A DNA stretch of 64,000 nucleotides, taken from Tetrapyrgos nigripes (taxonomy: Eukaryota > Basidiomycota > Agaricomycetes > Agaricales > Campanellaceae). The notes under the pieces were generated by a model. It had not been told where the DNA came from, did not search any database, and saw only the letters and a program-made list of their open reading frames with translations. A program made the position numbers and the translations under genes. Of this stretch, positions 34,528-47,250 are shown piece after piece (position 1 is the first letter of the stretch; the number at the start of each line of letters is the position of its first letter). The DNA is taken from contig JAACJM010000106.1 in the NCBI GenBank assembly GCA_013368315.1, positions 219,995 to 283,994 of the forward strand, in the 5' to 3' direction.

Positions 34528-37143
34528 CTACACCACTGATGAGCGAATCAGCCTTTCATGCTGCTCAGAGCGAGCTTTGATCTTGCAACGAAACGGTGCG
34601 GGGTAGCTAAATTGTGCATTCGTTAAGTATTCCCGACCATCTCAAAGGAATCAAACCGACAAAAAGTCAGACTCACTTTACCAAGGACGATATGTACTCT
34701 CCAGTAGGCTCAATAACATTCCCGTGCTCATCCACTGCTTTGGATATGTCGAACGCGAACAGTACAGAGGCGATTGTGATCCAGATAGCGGCATTCGCCA
34801 AGTGTCTGCCTGGACAAAGCCTGTCGTACGTGTAGATGATTCAATTAATCAGTCACTTGTCCAGGAACTTCTTCAGTGTATGCAAAGTTTACTACTGACC
34901 TTCGTCCATATCCGAAATGCATGACAGGCTCACGAAGATTGGGGTTCAAACTCTTTCCGTCCGAGCTCATCCAGCGGTCTGGATTGAATTTGTTGGGTTC
35001 TGGGTATGTCTTTTCGTCGCGAAAGATGCCCCTAAGAGTCGTGATCACGGTACAGTGATGGAAGGAAAGAAAGGATTCATCAGTGAATATTCAAAGGACT
35101 TTGAGACGGAGATACTAAGGGTGACGCACCAGATATTCGCGATCACGACTGAGTTCTTGGGGATATAGTACCCCTTGTACTCGTCGTCTACCTCGCACAT
35201 GTGAGCGATTCCTGGGAGTTGTGTAGATGTTAGATGGCCAGAAGGATAGACAGTGATATATGATGAGCGTACACATACCCAGTGGGTTCACGGGCTGCGT
35301 TCTTCAGGCATACGGTGAGACGGCGGGTAAGCAGAGTAAATAATCAATCAAAGCTTTCCGTGCCTAACCAGCTTATAAGTAAGAGTGACTGAACCCTCAC
35401 CTATAAACCTCGTACATAATCGCAGTGATATACGGAAGTAAATCTCTATCACTAAAATTGGGTAGACGATTTGGATTGTCATTGTCAAGGTGACCATGCT
35501 TCAGCTTTAGGTTGATCATTTCGTCCAAATGCTTCTGAGCCTTTCGTTGAACCTCCGGGTTGAGTACCATTGCGAGGAAAAAGGAACGAATGGAAGCGAT
35601 GATTGTGTCGCTTCCGGCTATGCAACGAGAAATTCAGAATGAGCAAAATGAGAGGAGAGAGCATGAAAACACTACCTCCATACATAGTCCCCGCTGTTTG
35701 CTGTATATCTCGTTCTTGCAGCTCGATATCACCGTTTTCGTCGATATTCTGGAGACAGTGATAGACGTAACATGCTTCCAGTTCTCCGTTGGCCTGTAGA
35801 TAGTGAAATTTTGACCCAATTTTGAGTACCAGATCTCAACGGAAGGAAAAAAGAGAACGTACCACTCTCTTCTTCACATCCTCATAAGGATGATTCAACA
35901 TAATTGAAGCTTCCCGTCTCCATTTCTTTGCTTTGGTCTTGAACGACGCTCCAGGGAACCATTCGGGAATGTGTTTAAGTCCAGGGAAGAAATCCTGCCA
36001 GTGGCAGTTATGATAACTGCAGTGTCAGCATTCGGAGTACCAATACGATTCTATACTAACCAACCAAAACGATCCAGGTATTGCAGCAGCGACAAAACTT
36101 TCCAATGCCCTTTCTGCTTCGTTTATGTACGGATCGTTGTAAGGGAGGACTTTGATACCGTAGGTGACGTCCATGATGGCAGCGCCACGTGCACTAGAGT
36201 AGTGGAAAGTTTGACTATGCAGAGCTTTGAATGCGTTAGGAATATGAGCTCACTGTCTGATATGGTCAACAAAGTCCTCGGGTGTTTGGAGGAGTCTCTC
36301 CAGTAATGTAGCGACCACTCTGAGTTCTTGGGGTTCATAGCGTTCAGGGAGATTGGGGTTGAATTCTGACACGATGATTGTAGAATATTACTATATTTTC
36401 GAGAGTTCATTGGGACTGGGACTTACCTTTTGTGAAAAGCTTTCTGTGAGCACTCCATCTGGACCCATAAGGCATGATAACGAAGGTCCAGTCCCATCTA
36501 CCGCGTTATATGGATCACTAAAATTTGCTAGGCAGTGCCAGCAATGGGTAGAACTCACCCAATACTGGATATGCGAGGGTAAAATCAAGCAAGCATCACA
36601 AATCAGAGATCATGGCAGAAACACATACAAGTTGAGCATCGGAAATTGCGGTCTAGGATGGCGAAGGATTAGTTCCATTGCATAGAAGACCAAGTAAGTC
36701 AGTGGGCGCACCTGCTAGAATATATCTTTCCTCGCTTCTCCAACAGCTCGTTCGCTGCTTCCAAAGAATTGAGTACGATTGTTGACGAACCCCCGATTGT
36801 GAAGTGTAAGATATCGGAATCTATGATGTCCAAGTCCATATTCTGCGTTGCTTTCAGACTGTCAAGACATGCAGCATACCATATTTGACGGTCCATTCTA
36901 TGAATGTTCGCCATTGGAAACTGGAGGAAAGGTCTAGGATATTACCTAGCCAGCGTGGATTGATGAGGCCACAAACTGAGCCCTAGAGTGGAGATACGTA
37001 CCGATGATAGGAAGAGGTCGAGGACCTGGAGGATAGGGTAGCGCTGATTTGCTCCGCCTCTTGAGGTGAAGCTGGAGAAAGGCACCGATGAGGAGGCCAA
37101 TGAGTAGACCTAGATAGACGGGCTCGACATGAAAGAAAGCCAT
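34528..37143 (-). CDS. Cytochrome P450 monooxygenase
   Basis: A microsomal haem monooxygenase with many short introns on the minus strand. The N-terminus (MAFFHVEPVYLGLLIGLL) is a membrane anchor, then the proline hinge PYPPGPRPLPIIG. Next comes FQWRTFIEWTVKYG, typical of fungal P450s. Further on are the I-helix AGSDT (about 35600), the ExxR motif in YEVYR, the PERF-type NPDRW, and the haem loop FGYGRRLCPGRH, completed across an intron near 34820-34900. The C-terminus needs one more exon (YPAPFRCKIKARSEQHE) ending at 34528. All key residues are present, so it should be functional. The family number and substrate cannot be read from sequence alone. Confidence 0.88.
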
Positions 37144-37679
37144 CCTAGTTATCTGACAGGCTAGCAGAAGGTGATGGTTTATAAGCAATTTCAATCAAAT
37201 ACTGCTCACAGTGGGGAGCTTGGACGGCGATGTTGAGATACCCTAAAATGTTCAGATGACGATCCGCTCCCGCTCTTTGTATGTCAGATGAAGCCACAGA
37301 AATGGTTTTATGGCAGAACCTTTCTATAGCACGTCATATTCACCAACAAAATTTCACCGGCCGCGGTATGCGCTATTCGCTATTCGAGGAGTAGTCTGTA
37401 GACTGTGAGGATGAATGGAAAGCCTGGTTTTGAAACTCCGACGTTGTAGCGCATGAAATTGACTCAGCCAGAGAAGCACAGCCGATGTTTGCGGACCCGT
37501 TTCCCAAGACTATGTATAAAAGATCAACGATGCGTGCTGTTGGGCGTCCAGTTCTGCTCTTTCTTTCGTCCCACTACCATCTTGAACGGTGAGTCACATC
37601 TAATCATCCAGTTTCTACCAAGTTGACGCGTAAATTGCAAGCTCTTGCTCAGCTTTTGGCATAGAAACAGTCTCTGAAG
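37144..37679. other. Divergent promoter region between P450 and DUF4139 gene
   Basis: About 540 bp between two divergent starts. A TATAAAAG motif lies near 37514. A GGTGAGTC donor-like sequence at about 37587, with an AG before the ATG, suggests a 5'-UTR intron in the DUF4139 gene. Confidence 0.45.
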
Positions 37680-40314
37680 ATGTATTCGAGTACTATCCAG
37701 CTCTATGCTCCTGACTACCCAGTCAAATCTGTCACTGTCTTCAAAACTTCCAGAGCGGAAGTCGTTAGGACTTTTGAAGTCGATTTGAAAGTGAGAATTT
37801 CTCGTTCATGTTAGTGCGTCAGGTCGACTAAACCCATCTCTGTCCAGGCTGGTCAAAACAAGATAGAAATCCTGGGTCTCCCAAATGCGATGGACGCCGA
37901 CTCAGTCCGCGTCTCTGGTAAGAAGGGCACGCAAGAACTTCGTCTCTTCGATGTCTTTTGTACTATCTCACCCAATGCGCCCACTTCATCCACGACCTCG
38001 GTCTCTCACAAAATCGATGTGTCGACTGGCTCGTTACCCGAGATCCCAGACTCGACCGACCCAGAGGAAGCGCTCCGAATTTTTCAAGTCCATCTCGAGG
38101 CTCTTCAATCAGAAAAGGAAGTCAGAGAGCATGAAAGCGAACTGCTCGTTCAGTACTCGAAGAGTCTGACAGCACAACATGCGCCTCCTATTCAGTCCAC
38201 TACTGGAGGCGGCAGCTTCTCCATTTCCGCTTTCTTAGACGAGTTTGTGGATCGCGGACGCAAAAACGTTGCGACCCAAGCGGAGATCGGTGAACGTATC
38301 GTTGAAGTTCAGAGGAGGATTGCCCACCAGAAGGAAAGGGTTGAAAAGAGGAAAGGCATGAGGAATGCGAGGATTGACGTTGTGTTGGGTGATCAGACGT
38401 TTGTTCAAGACGGACAGAATGCGCAAGGGCTGGGAAAGGTTGAGGTAAAAATCACATACAGTAAGTCAAGTCATACGTGCCGTCTTTTTTTACATATCTG
38501 ACGGGTCAACATTGTTCATCTGCACAGTCGTCTCATCCTCGAGCTGGGAGCCTACCTACGAGCTACACGCTACCACTTCTCCATCCACCGGTAAACCCAA
38601 TCCAAAAGTCACTCTTCACTACCGCGCCTACATCACTCAATTCACCGGGGAAGACTGGTCCAACGCTTCACTCACACTAAGTACCGTCTCCTCTTCCGCC
38701 TCAGCCTCTCGTTCCACATTATTTGGACCACCAGCAGTCACCGAAAAAATGCCTTACCTCAAAGGCGTCCACATTCGTCCTGCAATTCCCTTCGGCCGTC
38801 CCGGTGCCAATGCAGGAGGAAGTTTTGGTGCATTCGGCATGCTTCAGAATGCACAGCAGCAGGGGGATTCAACTACAACGCATGCCTTCAACGCCCCGGT
38901 GCAAAACTCTGTGTTTGGTGGCAGCGCTTTTGGCAACGCTCAGTCGCAATCCTCTGGTCTAGCTTGTTTGGGAATGCATCGAGCAACAACGCTCCACAGC
39001 AACAGCAACAGCAATACCGACAGCTGCTACAGCAACAACAACAACAACAGCAACAGCAACAACCACCCGTAGCTTTAGGACATAACCCTAACCCTAACCT
39101 CCAGTCGCAGTCCTCGGGTGGTGTACCAGGACAACTATTTGGTTCCAGTGGTGGTGGTTTATTTGGATCTGGAGCTACAGACGACGAAGAATTCGAACAA
39201 GTCAATCTCCCTCACCCTGACATTCCTTTACCCACCGCTTCCAGCGCTGCACAAATTTCGTCAGAAGCTGAAAATGGAGGACAACAAACGCAGATGCAGA
39301 TGCAGACGACGGTGGTAGAGACTCCTTTGGCGATTACCTATGCTGTTGAAGGGAAAGTGACGATTCCAAGCGATGGGGTGAAGCATCAAGTGCCCATTGC
39401 GGTGTTGGTATTTGGGAGTGATGGTGGGCAGAGTCAGAGTCAGAGTCAGGATGGGGGGAAGAAGGATAAGGAAGAGGATGTGGTCATTGAGCATGGTGTT
39501 GTGCCGAGGCTTGATGCGAGGGTGTTTTTGCAGGTGAGTGGAGTGATGACTGTCTGGTTTTCCTTATTTCTTCATGGAGATGACTGATGCGTGTTTTTCT
39601 TTTGTTTTTTAGTGTCGCGTCAAGAACACCAGCGAATACCGTCTATTCCCCGGTCGTGTTAGCGTCATCTTGGATGATGGGTATATTGCAAAGACGTTTA
39701 TTGGGGTGAGTGTCTCAAAGGTTTTCTATTGTAATTCTCGTTCTCATGTTCTCTTCTTACCCCTATAGGACATCAACACCGGAGACCACTTCACCTGCAC
39801 CCTCGGTACCGACCCAACCACCCAAATCAAATACATACGTACCTCCAAAGTTACCCGTTCTCAAGCTGGCACCTTCGCGGAAGCCTTTAGTGTGGTGACG
39901 TACAACACCAAAGTGACGCTCTCGAACAAACATTCCTTCGACTTGAAAGATGTCAAGGTGTATGACTGTGTCCCTGTTTATTCCACTGGGGAGAAGAATC
40001 AGACTCAGACCCAGAGTCAGAACCAGAACCAGAACAACAACGGTCATAAGGTTTCGGTTATACTAAGGAAACCTGCTGGGCTGGCGAATGCGAAGGAAGG
40101 GGTGGTTGTGAAGGTTGATCCCAGAGAAGGAGGGGAAGAGAGGGATGTTAACGTTCGGTGGGAGTTGGCTTCGGTTGACGGGAGTGGAGGAGAGAAAAGT
40201 GGCAAGTTTAGGTGGCAAGTCGGAGTGCCTGCTGGGAAGAAGGAGACGCTGGAGTTGGAGTGGGAGGTGAGGGCGCCAGCTGATCTGGCTCTGGTTGAGA
40301 GTTTGGTGATGTGA
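37680..40314 (+). CDS. DUF4140/DUF4139 (mucoidy-inhibitor-A-like) protein with FG/Q-rich insertion; one apparent frameshift
   Basis: Exons 37680-37790, 37848-38460, 38528-39533, 39613-39705 and 39769-40314 give about 789 aa. The N-terminus (VKSVTVFKTSRAEVVRTFEVDLKAG) is DUF4140, a coiled coil follows (residues about 130-220), and the rest is DUF4139, with VSSSSWEPTYELHA and the C-terminal TFAEAFSVVTYNTKVTL. The biochemical role of this family is not established. Between about residues 303 and 458 the DUF4139 fold is interrupted by a Gly/Ser/Gln-rich disordered insert with repeated LFG, AFG and VFG motifs and a polyglutamine run coded by CAG/CAA. At about 38957 the frame slips by one base in SSGL..LFGN; both sides are clearly coding. 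This is either a sequencing error or a recent mutation. Confidence 0.83.
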
Positions 40315-40636
40315 TTCAACGCCAGATCTTTTCTCTCTTTTTGGACTGGGACTTTTTGGGTTTGTATGTATGTATGTAACATTAGATAGTACCGTGCAGA
40401 TCTCTGTCAAGGCTGTAATCCTAGTATACCTCCAATAGTATGACCTGTCAGCGGAGGATCGTATTCGCTTGCATATTCGCGTCAAGAAATGGAAAATTGT
40501 CGAAGACGCCGAGCTGACTAATCGCCTTTCTTCACTGCCACCACCACAGTCAATCCTCCTCCAACGCGCTCTACGACGACTACGACGTCCAAACCCTCAT
40601 ATCGCGACGGTTTAATACTCCAAAAGCTAGGATAAG
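40315..40636. other. Short intergenic interval upstream of EB1
   Basis: About 320 bp holding the DUF4139 3' flank and the EB1 promoter. Nothing else is seen. Confidence 0.5.
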
Positions 40637-41663
40637 ATGACTTCACGCGCAGATCTACTGGCATGGCTTAACGAACTGCTCCAGATCAACTACACCAAAG
40701 TTGAGCAGTGTGGGACCGGAGCAGCGTACTGTCAGGTCATTGATTCGATTTACGGTGCGTCTATCGGTGTATGATGAGCTGAGTTGAAGTTACTGACCTC
40801 TGCCGGTCTCTGTAACACTACTTTCCAACCCTTATTACGTGGCCTTACACGAACAGGAAATGTACCCATGAACCGAGTGAAGATGAATGCAAAACACGAA
40901 TACGAGTACATCGCCAACTACAAAGTCCTTCAAAATACATTCGCTGCCAATAAAGTTAACAAGGTGCGTCTCGGTCAACTCTTCATCACTAGATCTCTTT
41001 CATCCGAGCTCAGCTCTGACGTCTTTGTTTTCTAGCCTATACCCGTGGAGAAACTCGTCAAATGCAAGATGCAAGATAACCTCGAGTTTCTTCAATGGAT
41101 TAAGCGTCTTTGGGACCAAAACTATGGCGGACAGGTCTATGACGCTGTAGCGAGGCGTAAAGGCGCTCCGACTGATACGCCGGCTACTATTGCGCCTCTT
41201 GCCGGTGGTTCTCGCGGAACTCTTTCTGCAGGTGGAGCTCGAGCAGGTGGTCGTACACCAGTTGGTGGACGCGCTGGGTCCACACAGCCGACGGATTCCA
41301 TTGTGGTACATCAGCTAAAGGCACAAGTGGAGGAATTGAACGGTCATTTGGAGGGTCTGGAGAAAGAGAGAGATTTCTACTTTGAGAAGCTAAGGGAGAT
41401 TGAGATTTTGGTGCAGGAGATGATGGATAGCGCGCCTGAGGACGCTCAGGATCCAACGTTGAAGAAAATCCAGATGATATTGTATTCCACTGAGGTGAAT
41501 TGTCGTCTTCTGTTGGCTTTGAAGCTGTCCCTGCCCTTTCTCGCGAACTCTTTATCCGGGTGATCTATGTCATGGTCTGTCTCTGACATTTCTTTCACTC
41601 TTTTTTCAGGAAGGCTTTGAAGCACCGGCTGCCGAAGGCGAGCCCGAAGATGAAATGTTCTAG
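40637..41663 (+). CDS. EB1: EB1/Mal3/Bim1 microtubule plus-end tracking protein
   Basis: Four exons, 40637-40754, 40857-40963, 41036-41494 and 41610-41663, give about 245 aa. The N-terminal calponin-homology domain is unmistakable: [66 protein letters not shown] Gly/Ala/Arg/Thr-rich basic linker follows, then the EB1 dimerisation coiled coil ([34 protein letters not shown]). The acidic tail ends EPEDEMF, a variant of the EEY/F end that CAP-Gly proteins bind. It should track growing microtubule ends and recruit +TIP partners. Confidence 0.94.
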
Positions 41664-43259
41664 TCGGCTATCTCTTGTCCTAGCCTCTCCTCCCCTTCGG
41701 TTATCGTTCATGTTACACATACCAGTGCTTACTGTACCACCTAAACCGCCAATCCATTTTAGATTCTTATTATCGTGATGGGCCTTGTGAACGCAGTCGT
41801 TGCATTGCCACTGGAGAAGATCAATCCCTTGTTGTCTTATGCAGTCTTAGTCTGGCGTCTTCGGCTTTCGTAGTACGTACCAAGTTGGACGAACCCCAAC
41901 GCCTATTCCTATCTGGAGCATGCGGTACCGGTTCCCTAGCTCCTTCTATGGTACTCTATGCCTTCACCTCGTTACTCCTGTCGCCCTCAAAGAGAAACTT
42001 CGCTGACCTGCAAATTTGACCGCACTAATCTGGCAAAGTCATATTGTCACATCATGTGAAATTCATGTGACCTATAACGCGTCACGTCACAGCCAAGCCA
42101 AGGCTATGGTCAAAGACCATGGGCTTCGTACCTGCCGCTAAATATAACTACCAGGAACTATGACCACGGCAACTGGAATACTGCTCCCGCTGCCTTCCCG
42201 TCGGCCGACATCTCGTCGAATCAATGACCTACTTATGTGTTATGAGCTGAGTGTACTGTTGGTGAGTATACACTGTCGTGAAGCAGTACTTTGACACTTA
42301 CATACTAGCACTGACTCGAGGAGGAGGACCACAACTTGAACGCCGGTTTCCGGGAGGTACACCCTTAGGAGCGTTCCCGTTGGAAATCTGCATACAAAGA
42401 GCGACGTCTATAGGCAGCATATGTAGGACCCTTACAGCCCGAACCAGTCGGAGCGCTCGCTTTTTGGATACGCCATGGCCCAATCATGGCTCATATCGCT
42501 TCCACTTTTCAGCAGCATGTACTCAGTGCTGAGCCGACAAGGCCGCCGCGAGGTCCTCGCTGCATGATGCACCCGCGCTTCGCACAACTGCATAGAAAAG
42601 GTTCTTGAAGGGTAAGTGGATGTCCCCAATCTTATGTAGTCGTCCCACTGATCTTGGAAACCCAAAGCTGAAAGTGAGGTGGCTTGATAGTGGCGGCGTT
42701 TGGTGATGTTCTCTGGGAACAGTGGACTGTTTCACTGTGACTCCAGCGTTGTCCGCGCTGTTTTGAGAGTTCCATGTACGCGGACTTTGAAGTAGGCTAT
42801 ACTAATAGTCTAATCGGACCAAATGACGCCGATACGACACTGCTTCAACCCCGTGCGGCCGCATGTAAGACGACCAGCATTGTCCCAATTTTCGGTAGTT
42901 GTAGGTCGCTGTCTCTCCTGGTTATGACTTCTCGTGATAGTGGTTTTTGGAGACGGAAGCCTCTCTTGACAGTGGGTACATCGACCGTATTCCGGATGAT
43001 CAGCGAGGTCGATCAGTTCGGTGTTGGCTCGGTTGTTCGCCTAAAACGGTAAAACCGTTATCCCCATTCAAGAGATCAGATCATTTTCCAGACTGATAGT
43101 GATGGTATTGGCAGGGCGGGCCTGGCTACCTGGGAGCAGTGTATTAAAGCCAGCGTCGACCTCTCACGTCAATCTTTTGGTCGCCCATTCCTTCCCCCCC
43201 ACGTTATCCTCTCCAGTGGCAGCGGCGAAGAAATCTGTTGACTGGCTTTTCAGCTGGTC
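41664..43259. other. Gene-free interval, about 1.6 kb
   Basis: No domain-bearing open frame or RNA gene seen. The right edge is the promoter of the membrane-protein gene starting at 43260. Confidence 0.45.
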
Positions 43260-44854
43260 ATGTCAAGCTCTGTAGCTTACCATGCTACACGGATAATGTT
43301 TCCGCTAGCGGCGGAATACCTGCTTTATGGTGCGTGTCATATGTCGTCACAGGAAGGATAACGTTCTAATACCCCGCCGTTTACATAGGTCTTTATCTGG
43401 CTCTGTTTGGCACTGCAATCTTCGTTCTTCGTCAGCGCAGACGACCTGAATACCGAATGCATCTTATATCTATGTGGTTCCTATTCTCACTCGGTACCCT
43501 TGGCATCATTATCGACTCTGTAAATCGTGCGCTTTCTTTAAGCGTGGCACTAGATCCGAGCTTTATCGAGGGACTTAACAATGGTGATTTGGACGATAGA
43601 AGAGCCAAGAATCAGTTTGTTTTGAAGTAAGCCAAAGTTGTATGTCGTGTTAATTACGCTAATTGGCTGATCACTTTGATACAGTGCGGTTATACTGATG
43701 ATTTATGTTATTGCAAAGTGAGCCGTGTTCGAAAGAAGCATCATACAGCCTCAAAATATTGACGATGACTCTTCAGCGTCATAGCTGACTTGCTCCTTGT
43801 ATGTCTTCATCTCATATTCCAACCAATCCAGAAACAATTGTTCACTGTTTTCCCTTCTCTTTCAGATTTATCGCTTGTACGCCATTTGGGATATGAAAAG
43901 AAGCGTCATCTACTTTCCATGCACTGTTACGATCGTTAATAGTTGTGAGTCACCCATCTGGACGCGTTTAGACGTACACTGACGTTTTTTTTGTTACAGT
44001 ATTTGCATTAGCGGCCCTTTCATACTGGCTGACGCTGCCAGGAAAGATGATGTCTCTGGAGTCCTCTAGTTTAAGGATCATTGCCACAGTGTACCTCAGC
44101 ATGAATGCCCTGATTAACGTGTTGGTGACTGGATTGATAGGTAAGTGCACTTTCCCCATATATAATCCGGTTCGCCAAATTCTCGTCTCTGACCAGCTTT
44201 TTGTTTAGCGGGGAGAATTTGGTGGATAGCCAGGCAGGCGCACCAAATATTAGGAATAAAAACACGGCAGCGTTATAGGACGGTTATCGCCATTGTGTGA
44301 GTGATCGACTGTCTGAGCTACCTGTCTAGTCTATAAAATTTTTCATGCCCCGGCAGGCTGGAATCTGGAATCTTTTATCCCATCTCCTTGATTGTTTGCT
44401 CCGTCTCCCTTTTCGTACTTCTGCCTGCGACCCTTCATCCCTTGCTGATCCAAATAGTGGTATGTGCACTTTCAACATCATTCTCTGATGATAGTAAACA
44501 ACTCACGATGTGGACTACTCTATACAGGGAATTGTTCCAACCCTCATCATCGTACGTGCTGGCCTCGGTATTGCTATAGAGAACGTCGAAGACGCGGTGA
44601 TCTCTCAGGAGAGCAGGTCAAACGAACGGGATTATGATATCAGTCCCACCGTGACGCAGATTAGTTTGCCTCTCCCCATCGCAGATATCGAGTTGCAGGA
44701 AGGAAGCTATTCCTACGGATCCTATTCTTCTTCCGAAGCTACGTATTCATCACGACATCAACCCCCTGGCCAGGTATATCGTCCGCAACGTAAACGTCAA
44801 TCGAGGCATAGGATTTATAGGTCATCGAGGAGCTCCCACGGTGATTTTACTTGA
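43260..44854 (+). CDS. Multi-span basidiomycete membrane protein, function unknown
   Basis: Nine exons, 43260-43329, 43389-43626, 43685-43717, 43777-43798, 43866-43944, 44000-44140, 44209-44296, 44357-44459 and 44528-44854, give about 366 aa in phase. There are about seven hydrophobic helices (for example LYLALFGTAIFVL, MWFLFSLGTLGIIID, VILMIYVIANVIADLLLIYR, ISLIVCSVSLFVLLPATL). The loop IYRLYAIWDMKR is characteristic of a large basidiomycete-specific family of seven-helix proteins. A polar, Ser/Tyr-rich cytoplasmic tail follows. It is not a STE3 receptor by motif. It differs from the other seven-helix protein near 14 kb. Confidence 0.8.
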
Positions 44855-45291
44855 CGCTTGCTCGTGAACTGCGGATAGACTCGGGGGAAAAAGACTTTTT
44901 TGGCCTTGAAAATGGACGAGATAGGGTAACTGGAGGTTCATACTTGCTCAGTGTTGTGATATTATTATAGTATTAGTAGTACATATATTAAATATCCTCC
45001 TAGAGGACGCCCATATATTCATACAATGTACGCATGATTTGACTCTCAGGCAATCTTGAATTGTGAGCAACGCCAAGGTGGTGGCGAAGTTGAGCCAAGT
45101 TATGTAAATATTTTACCCTATCGCCGAATTGCACCGCATTTCGCTTCTTCTTTCTTTGCTCCATGATGCGCCATTTTCAATACGGGATTTTCGCAGCACC
45201 GGAAACAAAACTTTCCAAACATTGACGACGTAAGAAGGGATGCCAGCTGCAGCCCGTCCTTCCTTACCATTTCCTTTCTTTCGTCGGCCTA
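44855..45291. other. Intergenic interval
   Basis: About 440 bp, AT-rich in its first half. It contains the 3' flank of the membrane protein and a CT-rich promoter before the next ATG. Confidence 0.45.
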
Positions 45292-47071
45292 ATGTCTTCC
45301 TCGAGCACGGCAGTCCAGCTCATTTTGGATCAGACTGCGATGTCATTCTCTCCTTCAAACTTATGGACATCTGAGACCAGTAGACTTTGGTATGGAAACT
45401 CTTCTGGTTGGGCCAACGGAACAAACCAAACGAGCAAGGGATCCTTCAAAGTTGACTTCCAAGGTACTAGCTAGTGCATTCTATGTACGACCTTCTGAGT
45501 AGCTAATCTATCTCTGGAACAGGAACTGACATCGCATTTTTTGGAAACATTCCTCCTACCTTATACTCTCAAACTTTCAACGTCGACATCGATGGGACTA
45601 GCTACCAAATGAATTATCCCGAACCAGGAACCAACTGCTAATGGTACACCTCCTTCGCCCTTGATGACTCCATTCACACCATCGAACTTTCAGGGATGGT
45701 GCAGATCGACATCGACTATGCTGTGGTTACCGTAGGGAGTTCTACACCTATGCAAGGATCCACCATTATTGTCGACGATCTCAACGAGGAAATCACTTGG
45801 AATGGACAATGGGCTGAGCGAAGGGGTATAGCGTACGTCACTGGCCTTGACGATGGCAGACCATTCGGGAATGGGACGAAAGAAAGCAGTAACATTGGTG
45901 ACTCCATGGAATTCACGTTCGCTGGTGAGTACCTGCTTACTTTCTACCATTTAATACTCAACATCCTCTCGTAACAGGGACAAGCATCGCTCTGTACGGC
46001 GTATTCTCCTGGAAGGCCAGCGGATTCATTACAGCCAAGTTTACTATCACGGACTTCCCTTCTAATTTCACGTCATACTCTGAAGAGAAATCCTTCTTCT
46101 CCCCTTCTAATGCTCCGGATCTCCTAAATTCGACAAATTTCCTCTTCTTCGATCATGATTCCTTAACAGCTACGAACCATACTCTGACAGTGATGATCAC
46201 GGGTGTATCTGGGAATCAGAGCCTGATACTTGATTACCTGACCTATCAACCGAGTTTTGGTAGTTTGAGCGCCAAACCTGATTTCAGGTCGAGTTCTAGT
46301 TCGGGCTTGGGAGCTGGTTCTGGTTCTGTACCTCCCAACGTCGGAAATGACAGCTCATCTGCAGGAGAACATTCATCGCATGCAGGGGCAATCGCAGGTG
46401 GGGTAGTTGGTGGGGTAGCTGCTGTCGCTCTAATAGTGGCATTTCTCTTTTGGAGGTATCGACGAAGTACGCCCAAACAGATCAAACAGGTTGAATTTGG
46501 TGATAATCTGATTGGAGATGATATTGACAATGAACCTAGTCGTTGTATGTCGCCTTCGTGTTCCAGGTGTACGCTTGCTGAAGATATTGCAGATTTTGAT
46601 TCAGTCATTCATCATTCACCTGATGGCGCCACCATCCTCCCTCCCCTTCTACCTACAACTACTCGGCACGATAGCTCCAGGTCCTTCAAACGATCTGATT
46701 CGCCATATACATCAGCCACAGGGTCCACATCCCTGCCATATGGGGCTTCCTTCTCAAAGCTTGCAACCCCGAATGACATGTTGCTTGACCAGCGCAATGC
46801 GGAGCTCAAGGCCCTTAATGGACAAATCACCGAGATGCAGGAGAGAATGGTGGCTCATTCATCTGACCCTGTGATTTCGTCTCCTACGCAGACTGCACTC
46901 ACAGACCAGATCAAGCTCCTCCAAGAGAGAATCGAAGCATTGATGCGGGAGAACGAAACATTGGGTGGATATGATAATTCGGGGCCACCGACTGTATATA
47001 TGTACGAAGCTTTCGGTGAATCGACGGTTGTCCCTGGATCCTCCGTCGGCGAACGTAGCCCTGTTACATAA
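45292..47071 (+). CDS. Single-span membrane protein with tandem jelly-roll-like domains; in-frame stop in exon 2
   Basis: Exons 45292-45463, 45523-45924 and 45978-47071 would encode about 555 aa if the stop were read through. Two extracellular beta-rich repeats (FQGTDIAFFGNIPP and FTFAGTSIALYGVFSW mark the same place in each) precede a Gly/Ser-rich stalk and one transmembrane helix (about residues 327-350, GGVVGGVAAVALIVAFLFW). A basic stop-transfer and a cytoplasmic tail ending in a coiled coil (LLQERIEALMRENE) follow. This is a common basidiomycete architecture of unknown function. In exon 2 the codons read TGC TAA TGG (stop at 45639-45641), truncating the product to about 96 aa. The frame continues open for more than 450 codons after it, so the lesion is recent or a sequencing error. 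Confidence 0.78.
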
Positions 47072-47250
47072 ACTAATTGAACGTTATGCTAGAAATCAGG
47101 GTCGTATAGACAAAATCTGACTCTCTTTGACAATGGAGTAGCGGCTACAACCTAAGTTAGATGCCAGTAGGAACGAACTGGAATAGGATGCCAATCTCTA
47201 CTCGAACAACAACCGAAGAACGGTAAAAAAACCCAATTTCAAGCTCTCCA

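Noticed and set aside
39082..39100. Telomere-like CCCTAA repeat
   Set aside because: Only two or three units, in frame within the DUF4139 coding sequence (encodes NPNPN).
38888..39205. Cys-rich minus-strand frame
   Set aside because: The Cys run is only the antisense of the CAG/CAA polyglutamine tract.
43260..44854. STE3-type pheromone receptor near the pheromone-like gene
   Set aside because: Seven helices are present but the sequence follows another basidiomycete membrane family and it lies 23 kb away.
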